A program made the position numbers and the translations under genes. This document shows positions 33,854-41,922 of a DNA stretch of 46,564 bases, one piece after another; within the stretch, counting starts at the first letter, position 1; every line of letters starts with the position of its first letter. The stretch spans positions 1-46,564 of the forward strand of contig JAGCXV010000054.1 of the NCBI GenBank assembly GCA_017961175.1, read 5' to 3'. The notes below the pieces were generated by a model, which was given only the letters and a program-made list of their open reading frames with translations, ran no database searches and was not told where the DNA came from. The DNA is from Bacteroidales bacterium (lineage in GTDB: Bacteria > Bacteroidota > Bacteroidia > Bacteroidales > UBA932).

Positions 33854-35239
33854 CTATATCATCAGCGATGCCACAAACAACACCGCGGCAGAAGTGATTC
33901 CCAGAATGAAAGAGCATTTTGTCTGGGTGCGGTAACCGTCTTTCACGTTCAGTCCGCCAAGCCTTGTCACAACCCAGAAATAACTGTCGTTGGCGTGTGA
34001 AACCGTCATTGCGCCGGCACCGATAGCCATAACCACGAGAGCGGCACTGAGTGGAGTTGTCATACCCAGGGCGCTCATCAGGGAATCCGAAGATGTGAAC
34101 AGGCCCATCAAGCCCGCTGTCGTCGTCATTGCCACGGTAGAAGAACCCTGCGCCGTCTTCAGTATGGCGGCTATAAGGAACGGGAACAGGATGCCAAGGG
34201 TCGTGAAGAAACCGGCATTTGCCTTTATAAGCTCAACAAAACCAGCATCATAGATAACCTGCCCCAGCATAGCTCCGGCCGCTGTTATGAAAACAATTGG
34301 ACCGGCAGTCCTCAGCGAGTTTTCTGTAATATGGTGGAGCCTTGTAACAGGAGTCTTGCCGTCTTCATAAGGTATGAACCTCAGCAGCGGAATACAGCAC
34401 AGCACGCCGCATACCAGGGCTATCACAGGCTTGCCGAGGAAATAGAATATGTCTGCTGCAACACCTTCCAGCTTCAGTACAGAAACCAGGGAGCCCATTC
34501 CCATAAACAAAATCGGTATGATTATCGGCAGCAGGGAAAGTGTGGCGGAAGGCAGATTCTTTCCTTCAAGTATCTCGGAAACGTCCACCTCATCCATTTC
34601 ATCCGAAGAATGGATCTTCTTTCCCGCACGGTTGGCAAAGAAGTATGCGGCAGCCAATGGGAATATACTCAACGCAATACCTACAAGAATAACAAGTATC
34701 AGGTTGTCTCCAAGACCTACCAGTCCGGCGGCGGCTACAGGTCCCGGAGTAGGCGGAATGAACACGTGAGCCACATACAGTCCGGCAGCCAGTGCAATGG
34801 TCATGGTAACCGATGAAACGCCGCTCTGGCGGCTCATCCATTTGCGGATCGGATTAACGATTACAAAACCGCTGTCGCAGAAGACAGGAATAGACAGAAC
34901 CCACCCTATCAGCATTATGGCCAGTTGGGGATGCTTTTTGCCAAGCAGCCTGAGCACTGTCTCGGCAAGCCTCACCGCAGCTCCGCTTTTCTCCAGTATA
35001 AGGCCAATGATCGTGCCCAGTATGATAACCAGGCCGATACTGGCAAAGATTGTGGCAAATCCTTTTCCTATCACGTCCGCTATGCTCCTGAAAGGAATGC
35101 CCATGACAAGGGCCAGCAGAAGTGCCGAACCCATAATCGAGAGGAAAGGATGGATTTTCCATCTGGAAATCGCGATTATCATCAGAACAATTACCGCCAC
35201 GAATATCAGCAGCGGAACAATCCAGCCGGAAGTCATCAT
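33854..35239 (-). CDS. GntP-family gluconate/organic acid:H+ symporter
   Basis: A 461-residue inner-membrane permease with about twelve hydrophobic segments. Family signatures include IGLILEKSGAAVRLAETVL, IPVFCDSGFVIVNP, HVFIPPTPGPVAAAGLVG and, near the C-terminus, AGAMTVSHANDSYFWVV. These are hallmarks of GntP/GntT/DsdX transporters, which take up gluconate, D-serine or related acids with protons. No sugar-acid kinase or dehydrogenase is adjacent, so the substrate cannot be named. The start could be either of two adjacent ATGs (35239 or 35236). It is transcribed on its own, with its stop facing the DHHW operon. Confidence 0.92.
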   Translation of the reverse strand: MMTSGWIVPLLIFVAVIVLMIIAISRWKIHPFLSIMGSALLLALVMGIPFRSIADVIGKGFATIFASIGLVIILGTIIGLILEKSGAAVRLAETVLRLLGKKHPQLAIMLIGWVLSIPVFCDSGFVIVNPIRKWMSRQSGVSSVTMTIALAAGLYVAHVFIPPTPGPVAAAGLVGLGDNLILVILVGIALSIFPLAAAYFFANRAGKKIHSSDEMDEVDVSEILEGKNLPSATLSLLPIIIPILFMGMGSLVSVLKLEGVAADIFYFLGKPVIALVCGVLCCIPLLRFIPYEDGKTPVTRLHHITENSLRTAGPIVFITAAGAMLGQVIYDAGFVELIKANAGFFTTLGILFPFLIAAILKTAQGSSTVAMTTTAGLMGLFTSSDSLMSALGMTTPLSAALVVMAIGAGAMTVSHANDSYFWVVTRLGGLNVKDGYRTQTKCSFILGITSAAVLFVASLMI

Positions 35240-35257
35240 ATCTGTTTTATTTTAAAG

Positions 35258-36247
35258 TCAAAAGCAATCGTCTTCACTTGCCATGATCCTTAGCAGGATC
35301 CTGTAATACCTCATGGTATCCCTATTGTAAATCCCCTTCAGGCTTTCCGGGAGAAGTTCTCCCACTTCCTTTCTCTTTTCCAGGAAACCATTCCAGGCCT
35401 TGTCGAAATTGGACAAATCCGTCCGGTCTTCCTTCATACGGCTTGAGAAAAGAGCCGGAACTTCACTAAGATCCTCTTCGCTAAGGAGATAGACCGATCC
35501 GGGATTCTCCACGGAAATGGAATACAGGACGCTCAGCGACGAATCCCTCACCCTGTCTGCATAATCCATCATCCCCCCGACTTCCAGAGGAAGCATGGAA
35601 TATGACAGGCCTCCGTTTATGTCAACCTTATGCTGGTAGAAGGTACTGCTGACACTGTTTCTCAGCTGCAGCCAGGCTTCCGTTTCAGCATCCAGGGCGG
35701 CCTTCAGGTTTGATTCCTTGAATCTTGCGGAAACCAGGTTCTGCTTAAGCATTCCAAGGAACTGCTCCATATCGCTGTCTACATATGAATACTGGTTCAT
35801 ATCCATCTGGCTTCCGTCGCACATTGCATCCTTAACCGGATTCAGGAAACCCTCCACACAGGCCTTATATGCCTTGTAATTATATGGATAAGCCAGCGGA
35901 ACTTTCTTGCCAGTCTGCTCCATATACCAGTCAATCAGAGCCTTGCCCACGGCAACGGCATCCTTGCTGGCATGAACTTCTCCAAACGAGTCCTTATCAT
36001 AAATAAGGTACTGAAGGAAAGCCAGCCCCATCCTTTCTCTCTGGTGGCCTTCCCAGTTCTGGTCCAGAAACTCTCCCTCAAAACCCAACTCTTCATTCTT
36101 GTTGTAATGAGAAGCCACCAGGTCGAAAATCTCCTGTTGGGCCTTAACGTCGAATTTCAGTTTAGGCATAGGCATTCTCTTGGAAGTCTGGGCCATACAA
36201 ACTGCGGCAATCATTATGCCGGCCAAAGAAAGCATTATCCTTTTCAT
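35258..36247 (-). CDS. Exported protein of unknown function
   Basis: I start at ATG 36247 (MKRIMLSLAG), giving 329 residues with a signal peptide ending CMAQTS; three more codons upstream are possible. The mature protein is mostly helical, with two cysteines in the middle and one near the end. A region ALDAETEAWLQLRNSVSSTF recalls the helical LprI/DUF1311 type of lysozyme-inhibitor proteins, but this is a weak resemblance. It sits 18 bp upstream of the permease gene and 27 bp after the HD phosphohydrolase gene, on the same strand. Confidence 0.75.
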   Translation of the reverse strand: MKRIMLSLAGIMIAAVCMAQTSKRMPMPKLKFDVKAQQEIFDLVASHYNKNEELGFEGEFLDQNWEGHQRERMGLAFLQYLIYDKDSFGEVHASKDAVAVGKALIDWYMEQTGKKVPLAYPYNYKAYKACVEGFLNPVKDAMCDGSQMDMNQYSYVDSDMEQFLGMLKQNLVSARFKESNLKAALDAETEAWLQLRNSVSSTFYQHKVDINGGLSYSMLPLEVGGMMDYADRVRDSSLSVLYSISVENPGSVYLLSEEDLSEVPALFSSRMKEDRTDLSNFDKAWNGFLEKRKEVGELLPESLKGIYNRDTMRYYRILLRIMASEDDCF

Positions 36248-36269
36248 AAGAATCAAAACTTATTCACAC

Positions 36270-36277
36270 CAAATTTA
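36270..36277 (-). promoter_or_regulatory. -7 box TAAATTTG before the exported protein gene
   Basis: A TAnnTTTG match 22 bases before the ATG at 36247, overlapping the end of the HD gene. It would allow transcription independent of the upstream gene. No clean -33 element. Confidence 0.35.
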
Positions 36278-37285
36278 CAAATTATCGCCGGACAAACCCT
36301 TTATCCCGTGTTGGAAATCCTCCGCCAGAAACTCCCCTGCGGCAGACTTGAATGCCGGACTCAACTGCGTTACCCTGCCCTTACCTTCCACAAACGGGTC
36401 TATGTAGCGTTTCTTCGCAGAGATTTTCCGGACCGGGTATTCTCCGGAAGGATCCTCGGTTTTCACTATCGCCCCCAATCGCCTGAACCTCTCCCAATCC
36501 GCCTTTCCCAAAGTGTCTGAAGTCAATGCCGCAATCACCTGGTTTTCCGTTGTATAGAGCAAATTCTCCGTAAAGTTTCCGCGATGTATGGCAGACCTTA
36601 CGATCTCGCTGAGCAGCTGCATGGAATAGCGGTCCGCATCGCAGACATAAACCTTCCCGCATTCAAGCGCCTTGAAGGCAAATTCCTCGGCGATTTTCCC
36701 GTCGGCAAAGCAAAGCTCCACTTCCCCCTCTTCATTCTTCCCCACAACCAGATTCCAGTAATACCTTGCCACGTCATCCAAAGTCCCGAACTTATAGTTA
36801 AGGATATTGCCCATAGTGTATTCCAGGCGGTCCGCAGACAGGCGCGGAGTGTCATTGTCAGCCACAGGATAAAGGTGATAGTCAGCCACCTGACCTATTG
36901 AAAGCCCCAGAATTCCCAAAACCTCGCAGATCTGGGCGGATGAAGCGATAATGGCTGCCGTCCTTTCCTCCGTGGATTCCTGCACAAGGTAATCTCCCTT
37001 CATGAAGTCTATCACGTGCGCAAATGCCGGGGAAGCCACATCGTGCAGCAGGGCGGCGATGGCCTGCTTAGGATCACGGGTAAAGTTCCATACGATAGCC
37101 CCAACTCCCACGCTATGTGTAAAACGGGAATAAGTCTCCAGCCCCCGGAAGAGCGGGAAAGCCGTGTACTCGCACCCGCAATTCATCCCTATCCCCTTCA
37201 GCCTCTGCATCTGGGGAGAGTCCGCTATCTCATACAGGAACGCCGGAACCTCTTCCGAATATATATCCAGCAATCTCTCAATCAT
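36275..37285 (-). CDS. HD-superfamily phosphohydrolase (COG1078-like)
   Basis: The 336-residue cytoplasmic protein starts at ATG 37285 (MIERLLDIYSEE). The longer frame to 37351 precedes the -7 box. Metal-binding residues are visible: His57 in TYSRFTHSVGVG, His81-Asp82 in ALLHDVASPAFAH, and a later aspartate in LSADRLEYT. Relatives in the SAMHD1/dGTPase branch hydrolyse (d)NTPs or other phosphoesters, but the substrate here is not defined. The -7 box ends five bases before the ATG, so the mRNA is probably leaderless. Confidence 0.87.
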   Translation of the reverse strand: MIERLLDIYSEEVPAFLYEIADSPQMQRLKGIGMNCGCEYTAFPLFRGLETYSRFTHSVGVGAIVWNFTRDPKQAIAALLHDVASPAFAHVIDFMKGDYLVQESTEERTAAIIASSAQICEVLGILGLSIGQVADYHLYPVADNDTPRLSADRLEYTMGNILNYKFGTLDDVARYYWNLVVGKNEEGEVELCFADGKIAEEFAFKALECGKVYVCDADRYSMQLLSEIVRSAIHRGNFTENLLYTTENQVIAALTSDTLGKADWERFRRLGAIVKTEDPSGEYPVRKISAKKRYIDPFVEGKGRVTQLSPAFKSAAGEFLAEDFQHGIKGLSGDNL

Positions 37286-37290
37286 CTCTA

Positions 37291-37298
37291 CAAATATA
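37291..37298 (-). promoter_or_regulatory. -7 box TATATTTG abutting the HD gene start
   Basis: A TAnnTTTG match exactly five bases before the ATG at 37285, in the 78-bp divergent gap with the lipoprotein genes. This is the same geometry as at cbiA and at the left-edge gene. Confidence 0.5.
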
Positions 37299-37363
37299 CT
37301 AAAGGTTGGCCTAAATACCGGAATAATTGAGTAACTTGCAGACTGAATCAAAAGAGACTCATT

Positions 37364-38017
37364 ATGAAAAAGATTTTTGTCATCGCGATGGCGGTAGTAT
37401 TTGCCTTTGCCGCCTGCAAGAATACCGAAGCTCCGGCTCCAGTCAAAAAAGTTGACGCCCAGAAGTTCTTCAAGGAGAATATCGAAAAGGTCGAAACCCT
37501 CTGTATGGAAGAAAGGGCCAGCGACGAAGCCGACCTGCTGGGAGCCTCATATACCTATGTAGATATCGACAATGACGGAGTGGACGAGCTTTACATAAGA
37601 GACGATGCCTCTGACAGCGGCTGGCTGCTTTGCTGCGGTGCAGACTCTCTCCAGCTGGTTGCTGCAGAGAACTACAAGCTCCATTTCTCACAGCTTGGAA
37701 ACATCATTATGCTCTCAGGTTCTGCCGGAACCGGAACCTTCTATTCAGCTTATTATGAGATAGTCAACAGCTCCTGCGCCGGACCGGACTTCTTTGAACT
37801 GAACGAGTTCGTATGGGGAACAGAAGACTCCACCCGCACGGTTTTCCATCCGGTAACAGACTTCGACGGAGATTATCCGGAAGAGAAGACCCGCCCTTTC
37901 TTCCAGAAAGTGGACGAGCTGAAGAAGACCACGGACTGGGCACTTCTGAATGAAGGCAAGACTTTCAAGCCGATCTGGGAACTTGACGGAAAGGTTCCTG
38001 AAGATGAGAAAGAATAG
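37364..38017 (+). CDS. Lipoprotein with Asp-rich loop, paralogue 1
   Basis: A 217-residue lipoprotein: signal MKKIFVIAMAVVFAFAAC puts the lipidated cysteine at residue 18. A short linker leads to DAQKFFKENIEKVETLC, then a calcium-loop-like YVDIDNDGVDELYI and SGWLLCCGADSLQ. No family is recognised beyond the EF-hand/VCBS-like DxDxDG loop. It is the first of two tandem copies, with a 13-bp gap to the next. It probably faces the periplasm or cell surface. A TAACTTGC 24 bases upstream of the start is a possible weak -7 element. Confidence 0.8.
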   Translation: MKKIFVIAMAVVFAFAACKNTEAPAPVKKVDAQKFFKENIEKVETLCMEERASDEADLLGASYTYVDIDNDGVDELYIRDDASDSGWLLCCGADSLQLVAAENYKLHFSQLGNIIMLSGSAGTGTFYSAYYEIVNSSCAGPDFFELNEFVWGTEDSTRTVFHPVTDFDGDYPEEKTRPFFQKVDELKKTTDWALLNEGKTFKPIWELDGKVPEDEKE

Positions 38018-38030
38018 CAATTATCTGAAT

Positions 38031-38705
38031 ATGAAAAAGATAATAGCAATAGCCTTTATTCTCGCCTTCTTTACGGCAGCTTGTAAGAATTCCGGTAATA
38101 CGGTAACCACGGAGCCTGAAAAGAAGATTGACGCAAGGCAGTTCTTCAAGGACAATGCGCTTAAGGTATCTGAACTCTGCGTAGAGTGGGAACCGAATTC
38201 TGAATTCCATTATAGCCATTATGCGTTCATAGATCTGGATTCAGACGGAATAGAAGAGCTTTACATTAGTCAGGATGATTCTCCTTACGGATGGCTGCTG
38301 TGCTGTGGTGGAGATTCCCTACAGATGATAACTACAGAAGATGAGAACTTCCACATCAGTTATCTTGGAAACATCGTGGAAATGTCCGGAATGTTCCCTT
38401 CCGGCGAGGCCTACACCAAATACTTTGAAATCGAGAACAGTAGAGTAACCGGTCCGGAGTTTATGGGGAAAGGCCAGAAGGACTTCTTTACAGGCGAGCT
38501 CATCCTTCAGTTCTATTACGTGGATAATCCTGATACCCCGTATCCTCTCGACAAAACAAAGCCTTTCAAGGATAAAGTCAGCAAGCTCAGAATCAGCGGA
38601 AAATCCTGGATTCCTTTCAAAGATATACAATTGGAAGAGGATTATTTGGCCATGTTCTTTGGCTTTATGTCACCCGTAGATGCAGATCCTGACGAAATGG
38701 AGTAA
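38031..38705 (+). CDS. Lipoprotein with Asp-rich loop, paralogue 2
   Basis: I set the start at ATG 38031 (MKKIIAIAFILAFFTAAC, Cys18), giving 224 residues; the upstream frame from 37950 lies in the previous gene. It aligns with that gene along its length: DARQFFKDNALKVSELC, FIDLDSDGIEELYIS, YGWLLCCGGDSLQM and PYPLDKTKPFKDKV match. It adds an acidic C-terminal tail (DADPDEME). A recent-enough duplication is likely. It is followed after 3 bp by the BASS-family transporter, so the three may form one operon. Confidence 0.82.
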   Translation: MKKIIAIAFILAFFTAACKNSGNTVTTEPEKKIDARQFFKDNALKVSELCVEWEPNSEFHYSHYAFIDLDSDGIEELYISQDDSPYGWLLCCGGDSLQMITTEDENFHISYLGNIVEMSGMFPSGEAYTKYFEIENSRVTGPEFMGKGQKDFFTGELILQFYYVDNPDTPYPLDKTKPFKDKVSKLRISGKSWIPFKDIQLEEDYLAMFFGFMSPVDADPDEME

Positions 38706-38708
38706 TTG

Positions 38709-39563
38709 ATGAATTCAATTTTCATTGTTATCCCGATACTGATAGTCCTGATGTTCGGGCTCGGTCTCAGCCTGAATCTCGGCGATTTCAAGACACTTGC
38801 AAAGAAACCGGCGGCTCTGGTAACAGGGCTTGTCGGCCAGCTTGTCATTCTTCCTGCACTGGCTTTTGCCATTGCAGAGATCTTCTCTCTCCCTGCCCTA
38901 TTCTACATTGGAGTCATCCTTATTGCCTGCTGCCCCGGCGGCAGTTCTTCCAACGTATTCTCCAAGATTGCCGGCGGAAACGTGGCTCTTTCTATCACCC
39001 TCACTGCACTGAGCAGTATTATCACTATGTTCACCATCCCTATAGTCCTTCAGCTTGCCCTCAACCGCTGCAGCGGCTTCGAGGCTTTCGGGAGCATAAA
39101 TCTGCCTGTTGGCAAGCTCCTGATACAGAACATAGTGCTGATGTTCGTGCCTATTCTTCTGGGCTTCCTTATGACAAGGCTTTGGCCAAACGCCGCCAGA
39201 AAGACAGACAAGGTCATCTCCAAGATTGCCTTCCCGGCCCTGATGCTTCTTGCCGGAATCTTCTTCATACAGCATCACAAGACTATCGCCGAGAACATTC
39301 TGCTTCTTGGAGCGGTGGTGCTTTCAATGCTGATTCTCTCGATAGCGGTATCCGCCCTTCTTTCCAGAGCCGTAAGGCTTCAGAAAAGGGACCGCAAGAC
39401 CATCATTATAGAAGTGGGAATGCAGAACGCAGCCCAGGCTATAGCGATAGCATCCAGCCCGTTCATTTTCAACAACTCGGCCCTGGCCATACCGGCCATT
39501 ATCTACGCCCTGCTGATGAACGTGGTGCTGCTTGTCTACGTTGCTGTCGTAAAGAAAAACTAG
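38709..39563 (+). CDS. Bile acid:sodium symporter (BASS) family transporter
   Basis: A 284-residue membrane protein with about nine to ten helices. Typical BASS features are MFGLGLSLNLGDF, the conserved ACCPGGSSSNVFSKIAGGN in the core, and IEVGMQNAAQAIAIAS near the end. Members import organic anions with sodium; bacterial substrates vary and include pantoate and other keto acids, so bile acids are only one option. I start at ATG 38709, not the TTG three bases before. The stop overlaps the stop of the convergent gene by 4 bp within a CTAG. Confidence 0.93.
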   Translation: MNSIFIVIPILIVLMFGLGLSLNLGDFKTLAKKPAALVTGLVGQLVILPALAFAIAEIFSLPALFYIGVILIACCPGGSSSNVFSKIAGGNVALSITLTALSSIITMFTIPIVLQLALNRCSGFEAFGSINLPVGKLLIQNIVLMFVPILLGFLMTRLWPNAARKTDKVISKIAFPALMLLAGIFFIQHHKTIAENILLLGAVVLSMLILSIAVSALLSRAVRLQKRDRKTIIIEVGMQNAAQAIAIASSPFIFNNSALAIPAIIYALLMNVVLLVYVAVVKKN

Positions 39564-40711
39564 TAGGCTCCGAAATACTGGTACTCCTCTGAGGCAATCA
39601 CTATCTTGTTGCCGGCCTCGCGGAGGATGCTGTAATGGTATCCTTCCAGAGAAGGCCATCTCACTGCAATCTCAAGACCCTTTGGAGAACCCCACATTGC
39701 CATGAATTCCACCTGCTTCCAGCTCCAGAACTCCTCCAGGCTTCCGCCGTACCACAGGTCATTCGGATCGGCTCCGAACTCATTCAGGTCCCAGAACTCA
39801 TCCCATACGGATGCTACATCCCCTTCCGCTATACATACGAGAGCGCAGTGACTGATATTTCCCTTCCTTGCGAATACAACCCTGTACCAGCTTCTCTCGT
39901 TTTCCGGGCAGTCTGCCACATATCGTATTCCCGCAATCTTTTCCGTGCGGTAATACCTGAGAATAAGATCCTTAACGTCTTTGCTGACTGCCTTTACAGG
40001 CTCGCCGTTCTTCCATCTTGAGAAATTAAGAAGATGTATGGTCTTGTCAAATCCTTCCTTGAACAATATCGGAGCAACCTCCTCGCTCTTGTAGCCGCGA
40101 AACTCTTTCTTGATGAACTCCGGATCCACCATCTTCCAGATCAGTGAATAGTCGTAATAATCCTTGGCACAATCCTTTACGCCCAGATACTTCACATTTC
40201 CCACGTGCGGCTTGAAAACCATCTTGGTATACAGCGGAAGAAGATCGTCCCTGGTTCCGATTGCATCATCCTTGCCTATGTCAAACGTAAAGCGGTTACC
40301 CGCCAGGTTTGCATCCCATATAAACATAGGATCCAGTACTTTCAGATGATCGTCCTCGTCAAGTCCAAGAGCATTAAGCAGATATGTTACGGAATTGTAA
40401 TACATATTGCTCCTGTCCTGCAATTTGGCAACCTGCTCGTTTGTAAGCGGCATAGGCTCAAGGAAATTCTTGTCTTCCTTCAACGAATAAACCGTGGTAC
40501 GCTTAAGGTCATAACTGGCCAGCACCAGTTCATTCACTCCGTCACCATCCACGTCATAATCTGCATACAGAGCAATCTTGCGGTCATCGTCCGAGTCATT
40601 CAGAAGCTCGTCCAGATGCTTTTTGGCAATCTTTGCGCCTTCTTCAGTAAACTGGCAGAATCCCGATACAGGCAATGCCAGAAGCATAATCGCGATAACA
40701 ATCTTTTTCAT
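39560..40711 (-). CDS. Exported protein with Asp-rich loop, unknown function
   Basis: A 383-residue protein with a signal peptide ending SGFCQF. Near residue 50 it has YADYDVDGDGVNELVLASYD, the same DxDxDG-[ED]L pattern seen in the two lipoproteins on the other side of the BASS gene. Otherwise the three are not alignable. The C-terminal third is rich in Trp and aromatic residues (SWYRVVF, WDEFWDLNEF, EEFWSWKQVEF). I do not recognise the family. It follows the O-methyltransferase gene by 17 bp on the same strand. Confidence 0.8.
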   Translation of the reverse strand: MKKIVIAIMLLALPVSGFCQFTEEGAKIAKKHLDELLNDSDDDRKIALYADYDVDGDGVNELVLASYDLKRTTVYSLKEDKNFLEPMPLTNEQVAKLQDRSNMYYNSVTYLLNALGLDEDDHLKVLDPMFIWDANLAGNRFTFDIGKDDAIGTRDDLLPLYTKMVFKPHVGNVKYLGVKDCAKDYYDYSLIWKMVDPEFIKKEFRGYKSEEVAPILFKEGFDKTIHLLNFSRWKNGEPVKAVSKDVKDLILRYYRTEKIAGIRYVADCPENERSWYRVVFARKGNISHCALVCIAEGDVASVWDEFWDLNEFGADPNDLWYGGSLEEFWSWKQVEFMAMWGSPKGLEIAVRWPSLEGYHYSILREAGNKIVIASEEYQYFGAY

Positions 40712-40728
40712 ATCAGTGTACTTATTAA

Positions 40729-41814
40729 TTATTCAACTGTGCATTCCAGAATGGTGTGGCCGTAGCCGCCAACGTTGTCGTGGATGGCGGCAATCTTGTA
40801 GCCGGCTTTGTTGAGGATGTCTATGAAGTCCTGGCTATGGTACATCTTGGAGTTTCCGTTGGCAATGGCGGTAAAGTAGAGGCTTGTCATTGTAAGACAG
40901 TAAGTTGCAGTCTCATACTGCTGCCTGTCCCAGAGGTTTTCCATAATGATTAGCCTGCCGTCTTTGTTCAGGCTTTGCTTGGCGTTGGAGACGATCTGGA
41001 ATATCTGCTCTTCCGAGAAGCAGTCAAGAAACTGGCTCATCCAGATGACATCGAATCCTTTCGGATAGTCCGTGTCTTTGAGGAGGTTTCTCGGGCAGGT
41101 GCTGATCCTGTCAGCGCCAGGTTTGCCCTTGATGTTCTCCCTCAGCATATCCAGCTGGCCCGGAAGGTCCATAACGGTAACGTTTACCTTATCGTTATAG
41201 GCAACACATTTCATTGAGAACTTGCCGGTGTTGCCGCCGACATCCATCAGTTTGCCCACCGGCCTGGAAAAGACAATCCCCAGAGCCTCGTCAAATGAAT
41301 GGTCGGAATAGAAATGGTCAAAGGCAAACCAGCTGCTCTTGGCCGGCTCATCCAGATATTTAAGGCCTTCATAAACCGTAGGCCAGTCTCCCAGAGCCTT
41401 CAGCCCGGCAGGTCTGCCCTCTTTCAGAGCCTCCTCCAAGTGAAAGAATCCCAGATAGTTGACATCGTTGACAAAATCCATGTTCACCCTAGTCATCTTG
41501 TCAGTAAGAAGATACCAGCCGGTCTTGGTCAGGAAGAACCTGTCATCCTTTACTATTACCGTGCCGATGGAAAGGGAAGCCTCAACCAGAACCTTTGCAG
41601 CGTATTTGGAGATATTGGTCTTCTCGGCGATTTCTTCCATTGAAAGACCGTCCGGATTATCCTTAAGAGCCTGGAATACACCCAATTTGAGCATCATCCT
41701 GGAAGCCTGGAACGCAATCGGCGCAAAGGCGATTTCCTGAGCGGCACGCTGTGCTTCGAATATAGATTTTTTGTCTTTTCCGTATTTTTCCTTGAGCGGA
41801 GATTCTAATTTCAT
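40729..41814 (-). CDS. SAM-dependent O-methyltransferase (acetylserotonin-type fold)
   Basis: The 361-residue cytoplasmic protein has an N-terminal winged-helix dimerisation domain (GLSMEEIAEKTNISKYAAKV). A class I methyltransferase domain follows, with the SAM-binding motif LMDVGGNTGKFSM at about 190-202, VTVMDLPGQLDMLRE and WMSQFLDCFSEEQ, in which the histidine common in plant enzymes is not kept. Small-molecule O-methyltransferases of this type act on aromatic hydroxyls or polyketides. The neighbours give no substrate. Confidence 0.88.
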   Translation of the reverse strand: MKLESPLKEKYGKDKKSIFEAQRAAQEIAFAPIAFQASRMMLKLGVFQALKDNPDGLSMEEIAEKTNISKYAAKVLVEASLSIGTVIVKDDRFFLTKTGWYLLTDKMTRVNMDFVNDVNYLGFFHLEEALKEGRPAGLKALGDWPTVYEGLKYLDEPAKSSWFAFDHFYSDHSFDEALGIVFSRPVGKLMDVGGNTGKFSMKCVAYNDKVNVTVMDLPGQLDMLRENIKGKPGADRISTCPRNLLKDTDYPKGFDVIWMSQFLDCFSEEQIFQIVSNAKQSLNKDGRLIIMENLWDRQQYETATYCLTMTSLYFTAIANGNSKMYHSQDFIDILNKAGYKIAAIHDNVGGYGHTILECTVE

Positions 41815-41830
41815 CGCGATTATATTTTTT

Positions 41831-41861
41831 CAAATTTACACTGATTTTTTTAACTTTACAA
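41831..41861 (-). promoter_or_regulatory. Promoter of the O-methyltransferase gene
   Basis: The -7 box TAAATTTG (41838-41831) and a TTG (41861-41859) are spaced by 20 bases, a very good Bacteroidota promoter. It leaves a 16-base leader before the ATG at 41814. The other side of this 108-bp gap must contain the efflux operon promoter, for which I find only the imperfect TAACTTTA at 41851. Confidence 0.65.
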
Positions 41862-41922
41862 TGTCTGGAGCATCTTATTTACATATTGAGAACATTCAGA
41901 CATAATAGAACACAGCATCATT

